A stretch of 64,000 bases of DNA from Gilliamella sp. App6-5 (GCF_001690525.1 NZ_LZGT01000004.1:1-64000); one strand, 5' to 3'; shown: positions 38,759 to 49,777, numbered from the stretch's first letter. The notes: a model not told the origin generated them from the letters alone. Numbers and translations: made by a program.

Positions 38759-39116
38759 GTAAACTCGCTTATAAACTTTGAATATATAAGCTTGCTTATT
38801 TAGTTAGCAAAAAAATTAATAATGATTAACTAATATCAATTAAGATTTCTCTTATTTTTGCTAAACCAAATAAAGAAAGCAGATATAAATTTATGCCAGC
38901 TCACTAAATTGAAAATTTACAACTCACCCCAATAACTAACTGCCGATATTGACTCAACAACTATTCGATATAGAAACAACTTAAATTTAAAGCTAATTAA
39001 TGCTTATATAATCTAAGATAAAGTTATCTGCATGACAAATGTTGAGAATATATTATTTGGCAAATCAGAACTACGCTATAACAATATTTTCACTTTTAAA
39101 ACTGGCATGACCCTTG
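38759..39116. other. Gap between nlpI and deaD
   Basis: AT-rich, with no open frame that looks real and no RNA family I recognise. A long 5' leader of deaD mRNA is likely here, as in E. coli, but no clear cold-shock box is visible to me. Confidence 0.4.
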
Positions 39117-39971
39117 TTACTTTTCTTCAAGTAACTTCATTTCATAGAGTGCCTGTTGATGTTCAACATAGTTATAAATATTATTGGCTAAAGCATATTT
39201 AAATAACATTTTGGCACGCTCGTTGTTACCTTTACTTTGATAATATTTTCCTAAGTAAAAGTAGGCTTCACAAAGGCGCTCGGCTAACTGCCGATTATTT
39301 TCAGCACCTTGTTGAAGATTCTGCATTAATTTAGACTCACTTATTTTGTCTAAATAAAATGCAATAATATTGCCACTATAAATCGTTTTATCATTAATCA
39401 GATCATAACGTTTTTGTAGCTCATTTTGGGCAGCTTTATTGTTGATCTCCTTCTCAATCAGATAAAGCCATAAAATCCTGATAGGTTCATTCACATCATA
39501 TTGATAAAACTGCAATGCATCGCGCTCAGCAGCTTGATAATGCCCTGTACGATATAACGCAATTGCACGATTTAAGTAAGCATAAGCATAAGTAGGATCA
39601 AGCTCTAACGTTGTATTAAACGATGTTAAAGCTTCATCAAAATTACCTTCTCTGAGCGCATAAGTCCCTAAAAAATTATAAACATCAGGGATTTCTGGAT
39701 TAAAATTTAACAAATACGAAAAATCGCTTTGGGCAAAGGCTTTAAAACCTAATGAATCGTAAACAATACCACGCTCAAAGATAAGTTGCATTCGCGTTAC
39801 AGTATCAAGATCTTTTCGTGATAACTGTTGGCTGATCTGAGCAATTTTTAATTCGTCATCATATGAAACCTGCTCAGGAACAGCCAGCAAAGGCTGAGAG
39901 TGAGAACAACCCGACAAAAGAATAACAGCTAGCAAAAAGCAGTATACAGCCCTCAGGTTGAATAATTTCAC
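39117..39971 (-). CDS. nlpI: Outer-membrane lipoprotein NlpI
   Basis: TPR lipoprotein that acts as adaptor for the protease Prc and peptidoglycan hydrolases. This 284-residue protein has lipobox LLSGC (Cys22) and TPR repeats such as VYNFLGTYALREGNFDEALTSF and AYAYLNRAIALYRTGHYQAA. It starts with GTG behind a very G-rich ribosome site (AGGGGGG). It lies 31 bp after pnp, as in E. coli. Its partner Prc is also encoded in this window (47138-49219). Confidence 0.96.
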   Translation of the reverse strand: MKLFNLRAVYCFLLAVILLSGCSHSQPLLAVPEQVSYDDELKIAQISQQLSRKDLDTVTRMQLIFERGIVYDSLGFKAFAQSDFSYLLNFNPEIPDVYNFLGTYALREGNFDEALTSFNTTLELDPTYAYAYLNRAIALYRTGHYQAAERDALQFYQYDVNEPIRILWLYLIEKEINNKAAQNELQKRYDLINDKTIYSGNIIAFYLDKISESKLMQNLQQGAENNRQLAERLCEAYFYLGKYYQSKGNNERAKMLFKYALANNIYNYVEHQQALYEMKLLEEK

Positions 39972-40002
39972 TTTTACCCCCCTAGCCTAGTGAATCACAG
40001 TT

Positions 40003-42117
40003 TTATTCTGCTGTCGGAGCAACATCTACTGCCGACTCAACAGCATCTTTCATGCTTAAACGGATTCTGCCTTGGCGATCAATTTCGAGTACTTTTACAT
40101 TCACTTCTTGACCTATTTTTAAATAATCAGCCACTTTTTCGACTCGATGATCAGCAATTTGAGAAACATGGACAAGTCCTTCTTTCCCGCCAATAACAGA
40201 TACGAAAGCACCAAAATCAACGATTCTAGTAACTTTTCCTGTATAAATTTTACCAATTTCGACATCAGCAACTAAATTAGTAATGCGTGCCATGGCATCT
40301 TTCGCTTTATTGCCATCTGAAGCTGCAATCTTAACTGTACCATCGTCAGTAATTTCAATAGTCGTCCCTGTTTCTTCAGTTAAGGCGCGAATAGTTGCCC
40401 CACCTTTACCGATAATATCGCGGATTTTATCAGGATTAACATTCATCGTATAAATACGCGGTGCAAATTCCGAAATTTCTTGACGAGGTTTATTAATTGC
40501 TTGCTCCATTACACCTAAAATGTGTAAACGTGCACCTTTTGCTTGATTAAGCGCTACTTGCATAATTTCTTTAGTGATACCTTCAATTTTGATATCCATT
40601 TGTAATGCACTAACACCTTCACGCGTACCAGCTACTTTAAAGTCCATATCACCAAGATGATCTTCATCACCAAGAATATCTGACAATACCACAAATTGAT
40701 CGCCTTCTTTGACCAGCCCCATCGCAATACCAGCAACAGATGATTTAATTGGCACGCCGGCATCCATAAGCGCAAGTGAAGCACCACAAACAGAAGCCAT
40801 TGAAGATGAACCATTTGATTCGGTAATTTCTGATACCACTCGAACAGTGTATGGAAATTCTTCACGACTTGGCATTACTGCCGCAACGCCACGTTTAGCT
40901 AAGCGACCATGACCGATTTCACGACGTTTTGGTGATCCAACCATACCTGTTTCGCCAACAGAATATGGAGGAAAATTGTAATGAAGTAAAAAACGTTCAG
41001 TATATTCACCCGTTAGTTCATCAATGATTTGTGCATCACGTTCTGTACCTAATGTTGCGGTGACTAATGCTTGGGTTTCGCCACGTGTAAACAGTGCACT
41101 ACCATGCGTTCTTGGTAAAACACCCGTGCGGATATCAAGTGCACGAATCATATCTTTTTCGCGACCATCAATACGAGGTTCGCCCGCAATAACACGTTTA
41201 CGAACAATTTGGCTTTCTAAATCGACGATAATATTAAGCACTTCGTTTTCATCAACTTCTTCATTTTGTTCTTTTAGTGCGGCTAATACTTCTTCTTTGA
41301 TTAAATCGATTTGAGCATAACGCGCTTGCTTTTCGGTTATACGATAAGCTTCACCTAAGCGCTCTTTAGCGAGTTCAACAATGGCATTATATAGCACTTC
41401 GTTTTTAGCTGGTGCTACCCAATCCCATTTTTCGCAATTGGCTTTTTTTACAAATTCATTAATATTGTCAATAACAACTTGTTGTTGTTCATGACCAAAT
41501 ACCACCGCCGCTAACATTTGATCTTCAGTAAGTAAATCAGCTTCAGATTCAACCATTAATACTGCACTTTTAGTTCCAGCAACCACTAAATCTAAACGAC
41601 TTGTAGCCAGTTCTTTTACAGATGGATTTAAGACAAATTCATCATTAATAAAGCCTACACGCGCAGCACCGATAGGACCATGGAATGGCACACCTGATAA
41701 GCAAAGCGCAGCAGAAGCACCAATCATAGCAACTAAGTCTGGGCTCACATCAGGATTTACTGAAACCACGGTTGCAATAATTTGGATTTCATTAACAAAC
41801 CCTTCAGGGAATAATGGGCGAAGTGGACGGTCAATCAAACGTGCAATTAAGGTTTCGCCTTCACTTGGACGACCTTCTCGTTTAAAAAAACCACCAGGAA
41901 TACGCCCTGCTGCATAGGTACGTTCTTGGTAATTAACTGTTAGCGGGAAGAAGTCTTGGCCTTCTTTCACTTTTTTATTGGCAACAACGGTAACAAATAC
42001 AGCGGTATCATCCATATTAACCATAACCGCAGCAGTTGCTTGACGAGCCATAATACCTGTTTCTAAAGTCACAGTATGACGGCCATATTGGAATTTTTGA
42101 TGAGTCGGATTAAACAA
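40003..42117 (-). CDS. pnp: Polynucleotide phosphorylase
   Basis: 3'-to-5' phosphorolytic RNase of the degradosome. The 704 residues contain two RNase PH cores (the second with [12 protein letters not shown] and [16 protein letters not shown]), a KH domain ([18 protein letters not shown]) and an S1 domain ([13 protein letters not shown]). The start codon is TTG with AGAGGA upstream, the same unusual start as E. coli pnp. The leader contains a long hairpin matching the known RNase III control site. Confidence 0.98.
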   Translation of the reverse strand: MFNPTHQKFQYGRHTVTLETGIMARQATAAVMVNMDDTAVFVTVVANKKVKEGQDFFPLTVNYQERTYAAGRIPGGFFKREGRPSEGETLIARLIDRPLRPLFPEGFVNEIQIIATVVSVNPDVSPDLVAMIGASAALCLSGVPFHGPIGAARVGFINDEFVLNPSVKELATSRLDLVVAGTKSAVLMVESEADLLTEDQMLAAVVFGHEQQQVVIDNINEFVKKANCEKWDWVAPAKNEVLYNAIVELAKERLGEAYRITEKQARYAQIDLIKEEVLAALKEQNEEVDENEVLNIIVDLESQIVRKRVIAGEPRIDGREKDMIRALDIRTGVLPRTHGSALFTRGETQALVTATLGTERDAQIIDELTGEYTERFLLHYNFPPYSVGETGMVGSPKRREIGHGRLAKRGVAAVMPSREEFPYTVRVVSEITESNGSSSMASVCGASLALMDAGVPIKSSVAGIAMGLVKEGDQFVVLSDILGDEDHLGDMDFKVAGTREGVSALQMDIKIEGITKEIMQVALNQAKGARLHILGVMEQAINKPRQEISEFAPRIYTMNVNPDKIRDIIGKGGATIRALTEETGTTIEITDDGTVKIAASDGNKAKDAMARITNLVADVEIGKIYTGKVTRIVDFGAFVSVIGGKEGLVHVSQIADHRVEKVADYLKIGQEVNVKVLEIDRQGRIRLSMKDAVESAVDVAPTAE

Positions 42118-42247
42118 AATAATGTCCTCTTGTTATTTATTATGTTGAAGTTTGATATTTCGACAGGAAGCAGCATTATGCTGCACTTATTGATACTCTC
42201 TTCAACAATGTGGGGATAAATTCAACAAAAAGATTATTTCACTGTCA

Positions 42248-42290
42248 CGACTAATGACAAATCTATAAATTATAGAGCTCTCATTAGTCG
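42248..42290 (-). promoter_or_regulatory. Stem-loop in the pnp leader, likely RNase III/PNPase autoregulatory site
   Basis: 10-bp perfect arms (CGACTAATGA with its complement at 42281-42290) enclose a second stem (TCTATA/TATAGA). In E. coli the pnp leader forms a long hairpin cut by RNase III, which lets PNPase repress its own mRNA. Position about 130 bp before the start fits. Confidence 0.65.
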
Positions 42291-42389
42291 CGCGAAACAT
42301 GAGATACAATCTTTACTTTGTTGACTTACATAAAATACTAATTTTTTTTCGAGCTCTGCATTATATCAGAGTGCCAATTTTTCACAACG

Positions 42390-42412
42390 AAAAAGAGGCC
42401 TAAGCCTCTTTT
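42390..42412 (-). terminator. Terminator between rpsO and pnp
   Basis: A 9-bp stem (AAAAGAGGC with its complement) has a 4-base loop and ends in TTTTT on the minus strand, 15 bp after the rpsO stop. Confidence 0.85.
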
Positions 42413-42427
42413 CAAGTAGATTATAAA

Positions 42428-42697
42428 TTAGCGACGTAAACCTAGCTTTTTAATTAATTGGCTATAACGCTCGATATCTTTACGACGTAAATAATCTAAT
42501 AATTTACGACGGCTAGACACCATACGTAATAGACCGCGACGGCTATGGTGATCTTTTTTGTGCTCAGAAAAATGACCTTGTAAATCATTAATACGCGCAG
42601 TTAAAAGAGCAACTTGAACTTCAGTTGAACCTGTATCGTTAGTACCACGACCATATTCAGCAACGATTTTCGCTTTAGCTTCTACAGTTAGAGACAT
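42428..42697 (-). CDS. rpsO: Ribosomal protein S15
   Basis: This 89-residue small-subunit protein binds 16S rRNA. Start at 42697 ([12 protein letters not shown]) chosen by match to the family and the AAGAGGT ribosome site; the upstream in-frame ATG at 42754 adds a non-conserved tail. Conserved [20 protein letters not shown] is present. Followed by pnp, as usual. Confidence 0.98.
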   Translation of the reverse strand: MSLTVEAKAKIVAEYGRGTNDTGSTEVQVALLTARINDLQGHFSEHKKDHHSRRGLLRMVSSRRKLLDYLRRKDIERYSQLIKKLGLRR

Positions 42698-42845
42698 AAT
42701 AAACCTCTTCAAATAAATATAAAATATAGAATGACCGATCTCTAATTCAGACATTCCTCAATATTCATATAAGAATATATGAACTGCGTAATTATACTGA
42801 AATTTGTTAAAATAGCAATTTGATTTACTTAGTTAACCACAGGGT

Positions 42846-43769
42846 TTACTTGAGTTGAAAACCATATTCTTCTTGAATAAGTTTTTTTAACGCCTCAATA
42901 TAATTTTGGGCTGATAGACTCAATTGAGCTTTTTGTGATGTGATCCAACCAATTAGGATTTTTTCATCTACATCTAAAGGTATTGATAAAATATCAGAAC
43001 CATTTAAATCCGTACTTAACACTCCTGTACTAATGGTATAACCATTAAGTCCATGCAATAGATTAAACAAAGTTGCCCTATCACTCACATGAATACTTTT
43101 TTTATGGTAAACCGTACTTAAAATCTCTTCTGAAAAATAAAACGAATTATACTCCCCCTGCTCGAAAGAGAGATAAGGATAATCCTCTAAATCATCTAAT
43201 GTTAATGACTTCATTCCCGCTAATGGATGATGAGTACTAATAAATACATGAGGATGCGCTTCAAAAAGTGGATTAAAGGTCAATCGATGTTCTTTCAGTA
43301 GTCGCAAAATTACCTTTTGGTTAAAATCAGTCAAATATAAGATGCCAACTTCGCTGCGTAAATTGGCGACGTCGGTGATAATATCGTATGTTCTTGTTTC
43401 CCTAAGCGTAAACTCGTATTCATCTGTATGATTTTTTTTAATTAAATTAACAAAAGCATTAACTGCAAAAGCATAATGTTGGGTTGATATACTACATAGC
43501 TGCTTAGAAGGTACTTTTTTTGAATAATGTTGTTCCAATAGCTCAGCCTGATCTAAGACTTGTTTAGCATAACCTAAAAACTCAACACCATCGGTCGAAA
43601 GTGAAACGCCTTTGGAAGTACGTACAAAAATCTCAATACCAAATTCGGCTTCTAAATCTTTTACCGCCGTTGATAAACTCGGTTGTGTAATGTACAAATT
43701 TTTAGCAGCCTCATTAATTGAGCCGGAACGTGCAATTTCTAAAATATAACGTAGTTGTTGAAGTTTCAT
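42846..43769 (-). CDS. LysR-family transcriptional regulator
   Basis: This protein of about 307 residues has an N-terminal winged HTH (MKLQQLRYILEIARSGSINE, ITQPSLSTAVKDLE) and a periplasmic-binding-like effector domain. The start at 43769 aligns with the family; 43811 is an in-frame extension. The target is unknown. It lies next to yfcA (TSUP anion exporter) on the same strand but 150+ bp away. Confidence 0.9.
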   Translation of the reverse strand: MKLQQLRYILEIARSGSINEAAKNLYITQPSLSTAVKDLEAEFGIEIFVRTSKGVSLSTDGVEFLGYAKQVLDQAELLEQHYSKKVPSKQLCSISTQHYAFAVNAFVNLIKKNHTDEYEFTLRETRTYDIITDVANLRSEVGILYLTDFNQKVILRLLKEHRLTFNPLFEAHPHVFISTHHPLAGMKSLTLDDLEDYPYLSFEQGEYNSFYFSEEILSTVYHKKSIHVSDRATLFNLLHGLNGYTISTGVLSTDLNGSDILSIPLDVDEKILIGWITSQKAQLSLSAQNYIEALKKLIQEEYGFQLK

Positions 43770-43965
43770 AATATCAGTTAATGCCTTAACACAAACTATC
43801 TTGCTTAACACAAATATATACTAAATCATATTTAAGTGAAGTAAATAATTGTTAACGTTTTTATACTCAAACACATACTTTCCTGAAAGTTTTTAACAAC
43901 GATTTTGTTGTGCTATTGTAAAATAGTGATGAAAAATAAATAGTAATGATTAAAATGGTGAGCAA

Positions 43966-44718
43966 TTAAAAGAAGTTTTCGTAAATTAATTTTATACCCA
44001 TAAGCGTTGAAACAGTAATTAGCATAGGTCTGATTAATTTGCGACCTTTAGCAATGACCATCTTAGCACCAAGTCTTGCACCTATAAATTGACCAACTAA
44101 CATGATAAGTCCAATTGACCATATCACTTCACCACCAACAATAAAAAACAGTAAACCAGCTAAATTTGAAGTGAAGTTTAACACTTTGGTATGTGCTGTC
44201 GCTTTAGTTAAATTAAAGCCAGCCAGTGTGATATAGGCTAACGCATAAAATGAACCCGCGCCAGGCCCAAAAAATCCATCATAAAAACCAATTGCTAAAG
44301 CTGGTATTAGTGCAAATTGGATAAGTGAAAAGCGACTTTTACGATCGTTTTCACCAATGGTTGGAGAAAGCAAAAAATAAAGTCCCACGCCAATGGTTAA
44401 AATAGGCAGTAATAGCTTTAAAAAATCAGCTTGGACATGCATAACCGACAATGTTCCAACTGCCGATCCAACAAAAGCACACATGATTGAACACTTTTGC
44501 TGCTTTAAATCGACCATTCGCTGACGAATAAAATATAAACTAGCAGAAAATGAACCACCACAGCTTTGTAGCTTATTAGTCGCCAAAGCACTGGCTGGCG
44601 GCAGTCCAACCGCAAGTAAAGCAGGCACGGTTAATAAACCACCTCCACCTGCAATTGAATCAATAAAACCCGCTAAAATAGCAATAGTAAACAGTAAGAT
44701 AAGTAACTCATCACTCAT
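43966..44718 (-). CDS. yfcA: TSUP-family membrane transporter YfcA
   Basis: This 250-residue protein has about eight membrane helices and the family motifs [19 protein letters not shown] and [23 protein letters not shown] proteins export or import sulfonates, sulfite and similar anions; the substrate is unknown here. The ATG overlaps the aroC stop by 4 bp. In E. coli mepA lies between aroC and yfcA; it is missing here. Confidence 0.92.
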   Translation of the reverse strand: MSDELLILLFTIAILAGFIDSIAGGGGLLTVPALLAVGLPPASALATNKLQSCGGSFSASLYFIRQRMVDLKQQKCSIMCAFVGSAVGTLSVMHVQADFLKLLLPILTIGVGLYFLLSPTIGENDRKSRFSLIQFALIPALAIGFYDGFFGPGAGSFYALAYITLAGFNLTKATAHTKVLNFTSNLAGLLFFIVGGEVIWSIGLIMLVGQFIGARLGAKMVIAKGRKLIRPMLITVSTLMGIKLIYENFF

Positions 44719-45788
44719 AGCGAATTGACATCATTACATTGAGCGCGATAGCGAAGATAATGATCCATTAGCACTATAGCAACCATCGCTTCAGCGATAG
44801 GTACGGCTCGTATTCCTACACATGGATCATGTCGACCATGGGTCGATACTTCAACGGCCTCGCCATGGATATTAATTGATTGCCCTGCAATTTCAATGCT
44901 TGGTGTTGGCTTTAAGGCGATACTGGCTAATATCGTTTGTCCTGAGCTAATACCCCCTAAAATACCACCAGCATGGTTAGATAAAAAACCTTGCTTGGTT
45001 ATTTCATCTCGATTTTCACTGCCTCGTTTATTAACAACCGCATAACCATCACCAATTTCAACGCCCTTCACTGCATTAATACTCATTAACGCATGTGCAA
45101 GTTCAGCATCTAATTTGTCAAATACGGGTTCACCAAATCCTACTGGAACATTTTCGGCAACAATACAGACTTTAGCACCAATTGAGTCACCCTCTTTTTT
45201 CAGTGATCTGAGCAACTGATCAAGTGCCTCTAATTGGCTTTCATCAGCGCAAAAAAATGGATTTTGTTCAACTTGTTGCCAATCTTTTAATTCGCATTTT
45301 ACATCGCCCATCTGAGCCAAATAACCACGAATGGTTATGCCAAGCTTTTCTTGCAGATATTTTTTTGCAATCGCGCCAGCGGCAACGCGCATGGCAGTTT
45401 CACGAGCAGAAGAACGGCCGCCGCCACGATAATCGCGTATGCCATATTTATTTTGGTAAGTATAATCTGCATGGCTTGGTCTAAAGATATCTTTAATTTT
45501 GCTATAATCTTGAGAACGTTGATCGGTGTTTTCAATAAGTAATCCAATACTTGTCCCTGTTGTTACACCTTCAAATACACCTGATAAGATTTTGACTCGA
45601 TCGGCTTCTCGGCGTTGAGTAGTATAACGAGATGAGCCGGGTCTACGACGGTCAAGGTCATGTTGCATATCGGATTCAGTTAATGCAAGTCCAGGTGGAA
45701 CGCCATCGACAATACACCCTAATGCTACGCCGTGTGATTCACCAAAAGTGGTCACTTTGAATAATTTTCCGATTGAGTTTCCAGCCAT
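44715..45788 (-). CDS. aroC: Chorismate synthase
   Basis: Last step of the shikimate pathway, converting EPSP to chorismate with reduced FMN. The 357 residues start [20 protein letters not shown] and contain [37 protein letters not shown] and GGISSGQTI. Downstream of prmB in the same direction (30-bp gap) and coupled to yfcA. Confidence 0.98.
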   Translation of the reverse strand: MAGNSIGKLFKVTTFGESHGVALGCIVDGVPPGLALTESDMQHDLDRRRPGSSRYTTQRREADRVKILSGVFEGVTTGTSIGLLIENTDQRSQDYSKIKDIFRPSHADYTYQNKYGIRDYRGGGRSSARETAMRVAAGAIAKKYLQEKLGITIRGYLAQMGDVKCELKDWQQVEQNPFFCADESQLEALDQLLRSLKKEGDSIGAKVCIVAENVPVGFGEPVFDKLDAELAHALMSINAVKGVEIGDGYAVVNKRGSENRDEITKQGFLSNHAGGILGGISSGQTILASIALKPTPSIEIAGQSINIHGEAVEVSTHGRHDPCVGIRAVPIAEAMVAIVLMDHYLRYRAQCNDVNSL

Positions 45789-45818
45789 AATAAATTTATT
45801 CCAATTATTGAAAGTCGC

Positions 45819-46712
45819 TTATTTAAAACAGTAATGATATTGAATCAACTCTTCACGAGTGATCGCAAACACGCCCAGACCACCATGCTTAAATTCAATC
45901 CAATTAAATGGGACATCTGGATATTGTTGCTGTAAGCTAATCCAGCTATTACCAACTTCACAAACTAATATACCCGCTGGAGCTAAATAATCTATTGCAT
46001 CTCGTAAAATTGTTTTTACCAAATCTAAACCATCAAAACCCGCCTCTAATGCTAACCTCGGTTCATATAAAAACTCATCTGGCAAATCACTCATATCTTC
46101 ACTATCAACATAAGGTGGATTTGTGACAATGAGATCATATTGTTTTACAGGCACATCATTAAATAGATCTGACAAAATAGGCGTAACTCGAAAATCCATT
46201 TCGTGCATTTCAATATTTGTTTGTGCAATATCTAATGCTTCTAATGAAATATCGGTGATATCAACTTGAGCATCAGCAAACTCATAAGCACAAGCAATAC
46301 CAATACAACCACTGCCTGTGCACAAATCTAAAATATTTTTAGGCTCAGCAAATATTAGCTGTTCAAAATGGTTATTAATGAGTTCACCAATAGGAGAACG
46401 AGGAATTAATACACGTTCATCAACGTAAAAAGAATGGCCACAAAACCAAGCTTGATTAGTTAAATAAGGGGTTGGCACACGATCTTTAATTCGTTTTTGA
46501 ATAACATCAAAAAGTTGATTTTTTTCGTCATTAGTCAGATTTGCAGAATAAAATTCCGTAGGAATAAATAACGATAGCCCTAATGTTGCTAAAATCAGTT
46601 GTTTAGATTCATCAATAGGATTATCTGTACCATGTCCTAAAAAGACTTCTGATAGATTAAGTTGCGATGCTGTCCAGCGTATAAAGTCCTGAACTGTGCG
46701 TAAGTTTTCCAT
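45819..46712 (-). CDS. prmB: Ribosomal protein L3 glutamine methyltransferase
   Basis: Methylates Gln150 of ribosomal protein L3 using S-adenosylmethionine. The 297 residues have the SAM motif ILDLCTGSGCIGIACAYEF and the catalytic NPPYVDSEDM. Gene order prmB-aroC matches E. coli. Confidence 0.96.
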   Translation of the reverse strand: MENLRTVQDFIRWTASQLNLSEVFLGHGTDNPIDESKQLILATLGLSLFIPTEFYSANLTNDEKNQLFDVIQKRIKDRVPTPYLTNQAWFCGHSFYVDERVLIPRSPIGELINNHFEQLIFAEPKNILDLCTGSGCIGIACAYEFADAQVDITDISLEALDIAQTNIEMHEMDFRVTPILSDLFNDVPVKQYDLIVTNPPYVDSEDMSDLPDEFLYEPRLALEAGFDGLDLVKTILRDAIDYLAPAGILVCEVGNSWISLQQQYPDVPFNWIEFKHGGLGVFAITREELIQYHYCFK

Positions 46713-46861
46713 AATGACTCCAAATGCTTTAGGAGAGGAAGGCGTTATTTATCATTCTAGGCGACGGCCTTCAATGGGGGTTTTGCTAGAGTAATCTTGA
46801 CAGTATACCCCTAACAACAATGTTGAACTTGAAGTCCCACCCTTTGATGACTAACTATTTA

Positions 46862-46949
46862 TGGCGGTGAGGAAGGGATTCGAACCCTTGATACGTTGCC
46901 GTATACACACTTTCCAGGCGTGCTCCTTCAACCACTCGGACACCTCACC
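46862..46949 (-). tRNA. tRNA-Ser(GGA)
   Basis: An 88-nt class II tRNA starting GGTGAGGTGTCCGAG, with anticodon GGA, long variable arm and encoded CCA. It closely matches E. coli serW/serX. An 11-base-arm hairpin (46960-46981) lies in its leader. Confidence 0.97.
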
Positions 46950-46985
46950 TAATTATTAGAACCTGCTTTTTCAAGCAGGTTGCAT

Positions 46986-47014
46986 ACTATAATGATCACA
47001 AGATAATTAATCAA
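46986..47014 (-). promoter_or_regulatory. Promoter of tRNA-Ser
   Basis: On the minus strand, TTGATT (47009-47014), a 17-bp spacer and TATAGT (46986-46991) lie about 37 bp upstream of the tRNA. Confidence 0.75.
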
Positions 47015-47020
47015 GCTTTT

Positions 47021-47110
47021 TTAATTCATACAAACAATAATACCAAATGTGGCCAAAACAGCGAGTATACTAACTGTTGTGAGCAAAGCATATTTTATAT
47101 CTGAACACAT
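47021..47110 (-). CDS. cydH: CydH (YnhF) small subunit of cytochrome bd oxidase
   Basis: This 29-codon gene starts MCSDIKYALLTTVSILAVLA and ends GIIVCMN. A strong ribosome site (GGAG, 8 bp before the ATG) supports translation. It is a single membrane helix of the same length as E. coli YnhF/CydH and aligns position by position at M-S-D-K-L-TT-L-G as I recall that sequence. CydH fills a site in CydA of cytochrome bd-I. It lies alone between prc and tRNA-Ser, away from cydAB. The name rests on memory of a 29-residue sequence, so moderate confidence. Confidence 0.72.
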   Translation of the reverse strand: MCSDIKYALLTTVSILAVLATFGIIVCMN

Positions 47111-47137
47111 TTTATTATCTCCAATTATTTTTTATTA

Positions 47138-49219
47138 TTAATTAGTCTTTTCGATTGGCAAATCAAACGAAATAATCTTGTTAATAGCGCCACTACTTTC
47201 AAGTTTTGGATATTTAGACGCAAAATCAAGAAGTATCTCGATTGATTCATCTAAGTAAGCATCGGGTTGTTTATAATCCTTAGGTAAATCATCTAATTTA
47301 GTAATTGATGGTAAACCTGCTTTCTTTAGACGTTCATTCATTCTTGTTAAATCACGATCATCATTAGTTTTTTGTTCTGCTTCTCGTTTTTTCTTATTAA
47401 GCGAAACAATATATTGACGATCTTTTTTATCATTAAACCGCTTAATATCTTCATCAATATAGATAAATTCAGGATTTTTTGAAATTCTAGCCAAATGTTG
47501 CGATTCTAAATCAGGTAACAATGACTTAATATTGGCAAGAACCAAGTAATTAGCTGATGGTATTTTATCCCAAGGTAACGCATTGTCTAAGAACCGCTCA
47601 CCTGTTTCATCAACATACTTAACTTTATTCATTTCAATGTCCGGCTCAACACCTTTCAATTGTGTACTACCGCCATTGATACGATAAAACTTCTGTACAG
47701 TGTATTGAGCACCGCCCAGTTCAGGCCAATTTGGATGTAATCTTGCATCAACTGGATAAGAAATGTTACGAGAAGTTTGTACAGTTCCTTTACCATAAGT
47801 CGTTTCACCAACGATTAATGCGCGCCCATAATCTTGCATAGCAGCAGAAAATATTTCTGATGCTGATGCACTATAGCGATTAACCATTACAACAAGCGGT
47901 CCGGTATATTCGATACCTTTATTTTTATCATCATAAGTAATGACTTTTTGCAAATTGTCTCGAACTTGAACAACAGGCCCACTATCAATAAACAAACCAG
48001 TTAAAGTGATAACTTCCGCTAATGAACCACCACCATTATCACGTAAATCAATAACCAGACCTTGCAAATTTTCTTTATTTGCTTTCGATAAAAGAGATTC
48101 CACTTTTTCGGTTAATCCCATGTAGAAACTCGGTATTTCAATAACCCCTACTTTACCGCGCTGATTATCAATGATCTTCAATTTCGCTTCACGATCTTCA
48201 AAATGAATTTTATCACGAGTAAGCTCAATGACTTTGGCCTTACTATTGTTACCTGCTGGTAAAATTTCTAACTTAACTATAGTCCCTTTTGGTCCACGAA
48301 TTTTATCGACAATATCATCTAAACGCCAACCAATAACATCTTCAATTGCAGAATTGCTTTGACCTACGCCAATAATTTTATCGCCAACGGAAAACAACTT
48401 ACTTTTTTCAGCAGGTCCGCCAGTGACAAAAGACATAATCACAGTATAGTCGTCTTGCTGACTTAATGTTGCACCAATGCCTTCAAATGATAAACTCATT
48501 TCAGAATCAAAATCACGTTTTTTACGTGGTGCTAAGTAACTAGTATGAGGATCGATCTCTCTTGCAAATGCATTCATAAATACTTGGAAAGCATCTTCAT
48601 TATTTGATTGCATTATCGTTTTCAAAACACGTTTGTAACGTTTAGTTAATACTTCTCGGATCTGTTTTTCATTTTTTCCTGATAAGGATAAACTGAGCTC
48701 GTCATATTTAACGCGTTTGTCCCAATAGGTATTGAGTTCAGCTTCAGAAGTCGGCCATGCAATTTCTTCACGATTGAAATCAACTTCATCATTGGCAGAA
48801 AAATCCATAGGACGCTGTAAAACTTCCAGTGCATATTGATAACGGTTATAACGTTTTAGTAAAAAAAGATTATAGATGTCATAAGCCGTTTTTAGATTAC
48901 CGTCAATTAATTCCTGACCTAAAAACTCTTGTCTGTTTCGGAATTTATCAACATCACCTTGAATAAATATGGATTTATTTCCATCTAATAATTTGAAATA
49001 GCGATCAAAAATCTGAGCAGAAAAAACTCCATCTAAGGCAAAATTGCGGTAATGTGATTGAGTAAAAAAATTGGTTACACGTTTAGCGACAACCTGATGA
49101 ATCTCATCTTGCTTTAAAACGGGGATTTGTTCTTTAGCTTGCGGTTTTGCCTGAACGTTTTGGCTAACAATACCAAAAACAAGACTAAGTGCAATAATAC
49201 CTTTCAGTAATTTATTCAT
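47138..49219 (-). CDS. prc: Tail-specific periplasmic protease Prc
   Basis: Carboxy-terminal processing protease that trims or degrades envelope proteins, including peptidoglycan enzymes, with NlpI. The 693 residues have a signal peptide (ending VQA/KP), a PDZ domain (SFEGIGATLSQQDDYTVIMS...) and S41 catalytic region with NRYSASASEIFSAAMQDYGRA (Ser) and GETTYGKGTVQT (Lys). It lies 9 bp after proQ in the same direction, as in E. coli. Confidence 0.97.
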   Translation of the reverse strand: MNKLLKGIIALSLVFGIVSQNVQAKPQAKEQIPVLKQDEIHQVVAKRVTNFFTQSHYRNFALDGVFSAQIFDRYFKLLDGNKSIFIQGDVDKFRNRQEFLGQELIDGNLKTAYDIYNLFLLKRYNRYQYALEVLQRPMDFSANDEVDFNREEIAWPTSEAELNTYWDKRVKYDELSLSLSGKNEKQIREVLTKRYKRVLKTIMQSNNEDAFQVFMNAFAREIDPHTSYLAPRKKRDFDSEMSLSFEGIGATLSQQDDYTVIMSFVTGGPAEKSKLFSVGDKIIGVGQSNSAIEDVIGWRLDDIVDKIRGPKGTIVKLEILPAGNNSKAKVIELTRDKIHFEDREAKLKIIDNQRGKVGVIEIPSFYMGLTEKVESLLSKANKENLQGLVIDLRDNGGGSLAEVITLTGLFIDSGPVVQVRDNLQKVITYDDKNKGIEYTGPLVVMVNRYSASASEIFSAAMQDYGRALIVGETTYGKGTVQTSRNISYPVDARLHPNWPELGGAQYTVQKFYRINGGSTQLKGVEPDIEMNKVKYVDETGERFLDNALPWDKIPSANYLVLANIKSLLPDLESQHLARISKNPEFIYIDEDIKRFNDKKDRQYIVSLNKKKREAEQKTNDDRDLTRMNERLKKAGLPSITKLDDLPKDYKQPDAYLDESIEILLDFASKYPKLESSGAINKIISFDLPIEKTN

Positions 49220-49228
49220 TCAAATTCT

Positions 49229-49777
49229 CTACTTATTGATAATGTGTTCAGGTTTCACCGTTAATTCCATACCTGCGCCAACCTTTACTTTAATATGCTC
49301 TTTTTCAATATTAATTATTTGTACTTTTATAGGTTTATTGCCTACAATAACTTTAACAAAATCACCAATTTTTGGAGTTTTGGATTTTTTAAATGGTGCA
49401 CGAGCCGTTTTACGTTTTTCTTTTGCGCGTTCTTTAAAGCGCGCTTTAGCCTTTTCTTTGCTATCTTTCAACTGTTGTTGAGCATGATCCATCTGTTCTT
49501 GATTGATGACTTCATGAGGGTTGCCATCTAAGTCAACACGGTTAGCCCCTGCTTTTATACTATACAAGTAGCGCCAACTCATGGTGTATGCACGCAATGC
49601 CGCTCGAAGTTTAGTTTTACTAATTATGTCACTATTATCCAGACGAGACAGGATATCTTGAAAAATACCAATTTTTAATGGTTTTGCTTCACCTTCAAGG
49701 GTAAAACAATTCGGGAATTGTTGAGCTAAATAAGCAATAATCTCTTTACTATTTGTTAATTGAAACTGACTTTCCAT
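49229..49777 (-). CDS. proQ: RNA chaperone ProQ
   Basis: Binds structured small RNAs and mRNA 3' ends. The 182 residues contain an N-terminal FinO-like domain (1-118) with GIFQDILSRL and LRAALRAYTMSWRYLYSIK, a basic linker (KARFKERAKEKRKTARAPFK), and a C-terminal Tudor-like domain ending VKPEHIINK. Operon with prc. Confidence 0.96.
   Translation of the reverse strand: MESQFQLTNSKEIIAYLAQQFPNCFTLEGEAKPLKIGIFQDILSRLDNSDIISKTKLRAALRAYTMSWRYLYSIKAGANRVDLDGNPHEVINQEQMDHAQQQLKDSKEKAKARFKERAKEKRKTARAPFKKSKTPKIGDFVKVIVGNKPIKVQIINIEKEHIKVKVGAGMELTVKPEHIINK

Noticed and set aside
46797-46830. TTGACA-like box upstream of prmB region on the + strand
   Set aside because: It points towards the antisense of tRNA-Ser with no good -10 and no gene in that direction.
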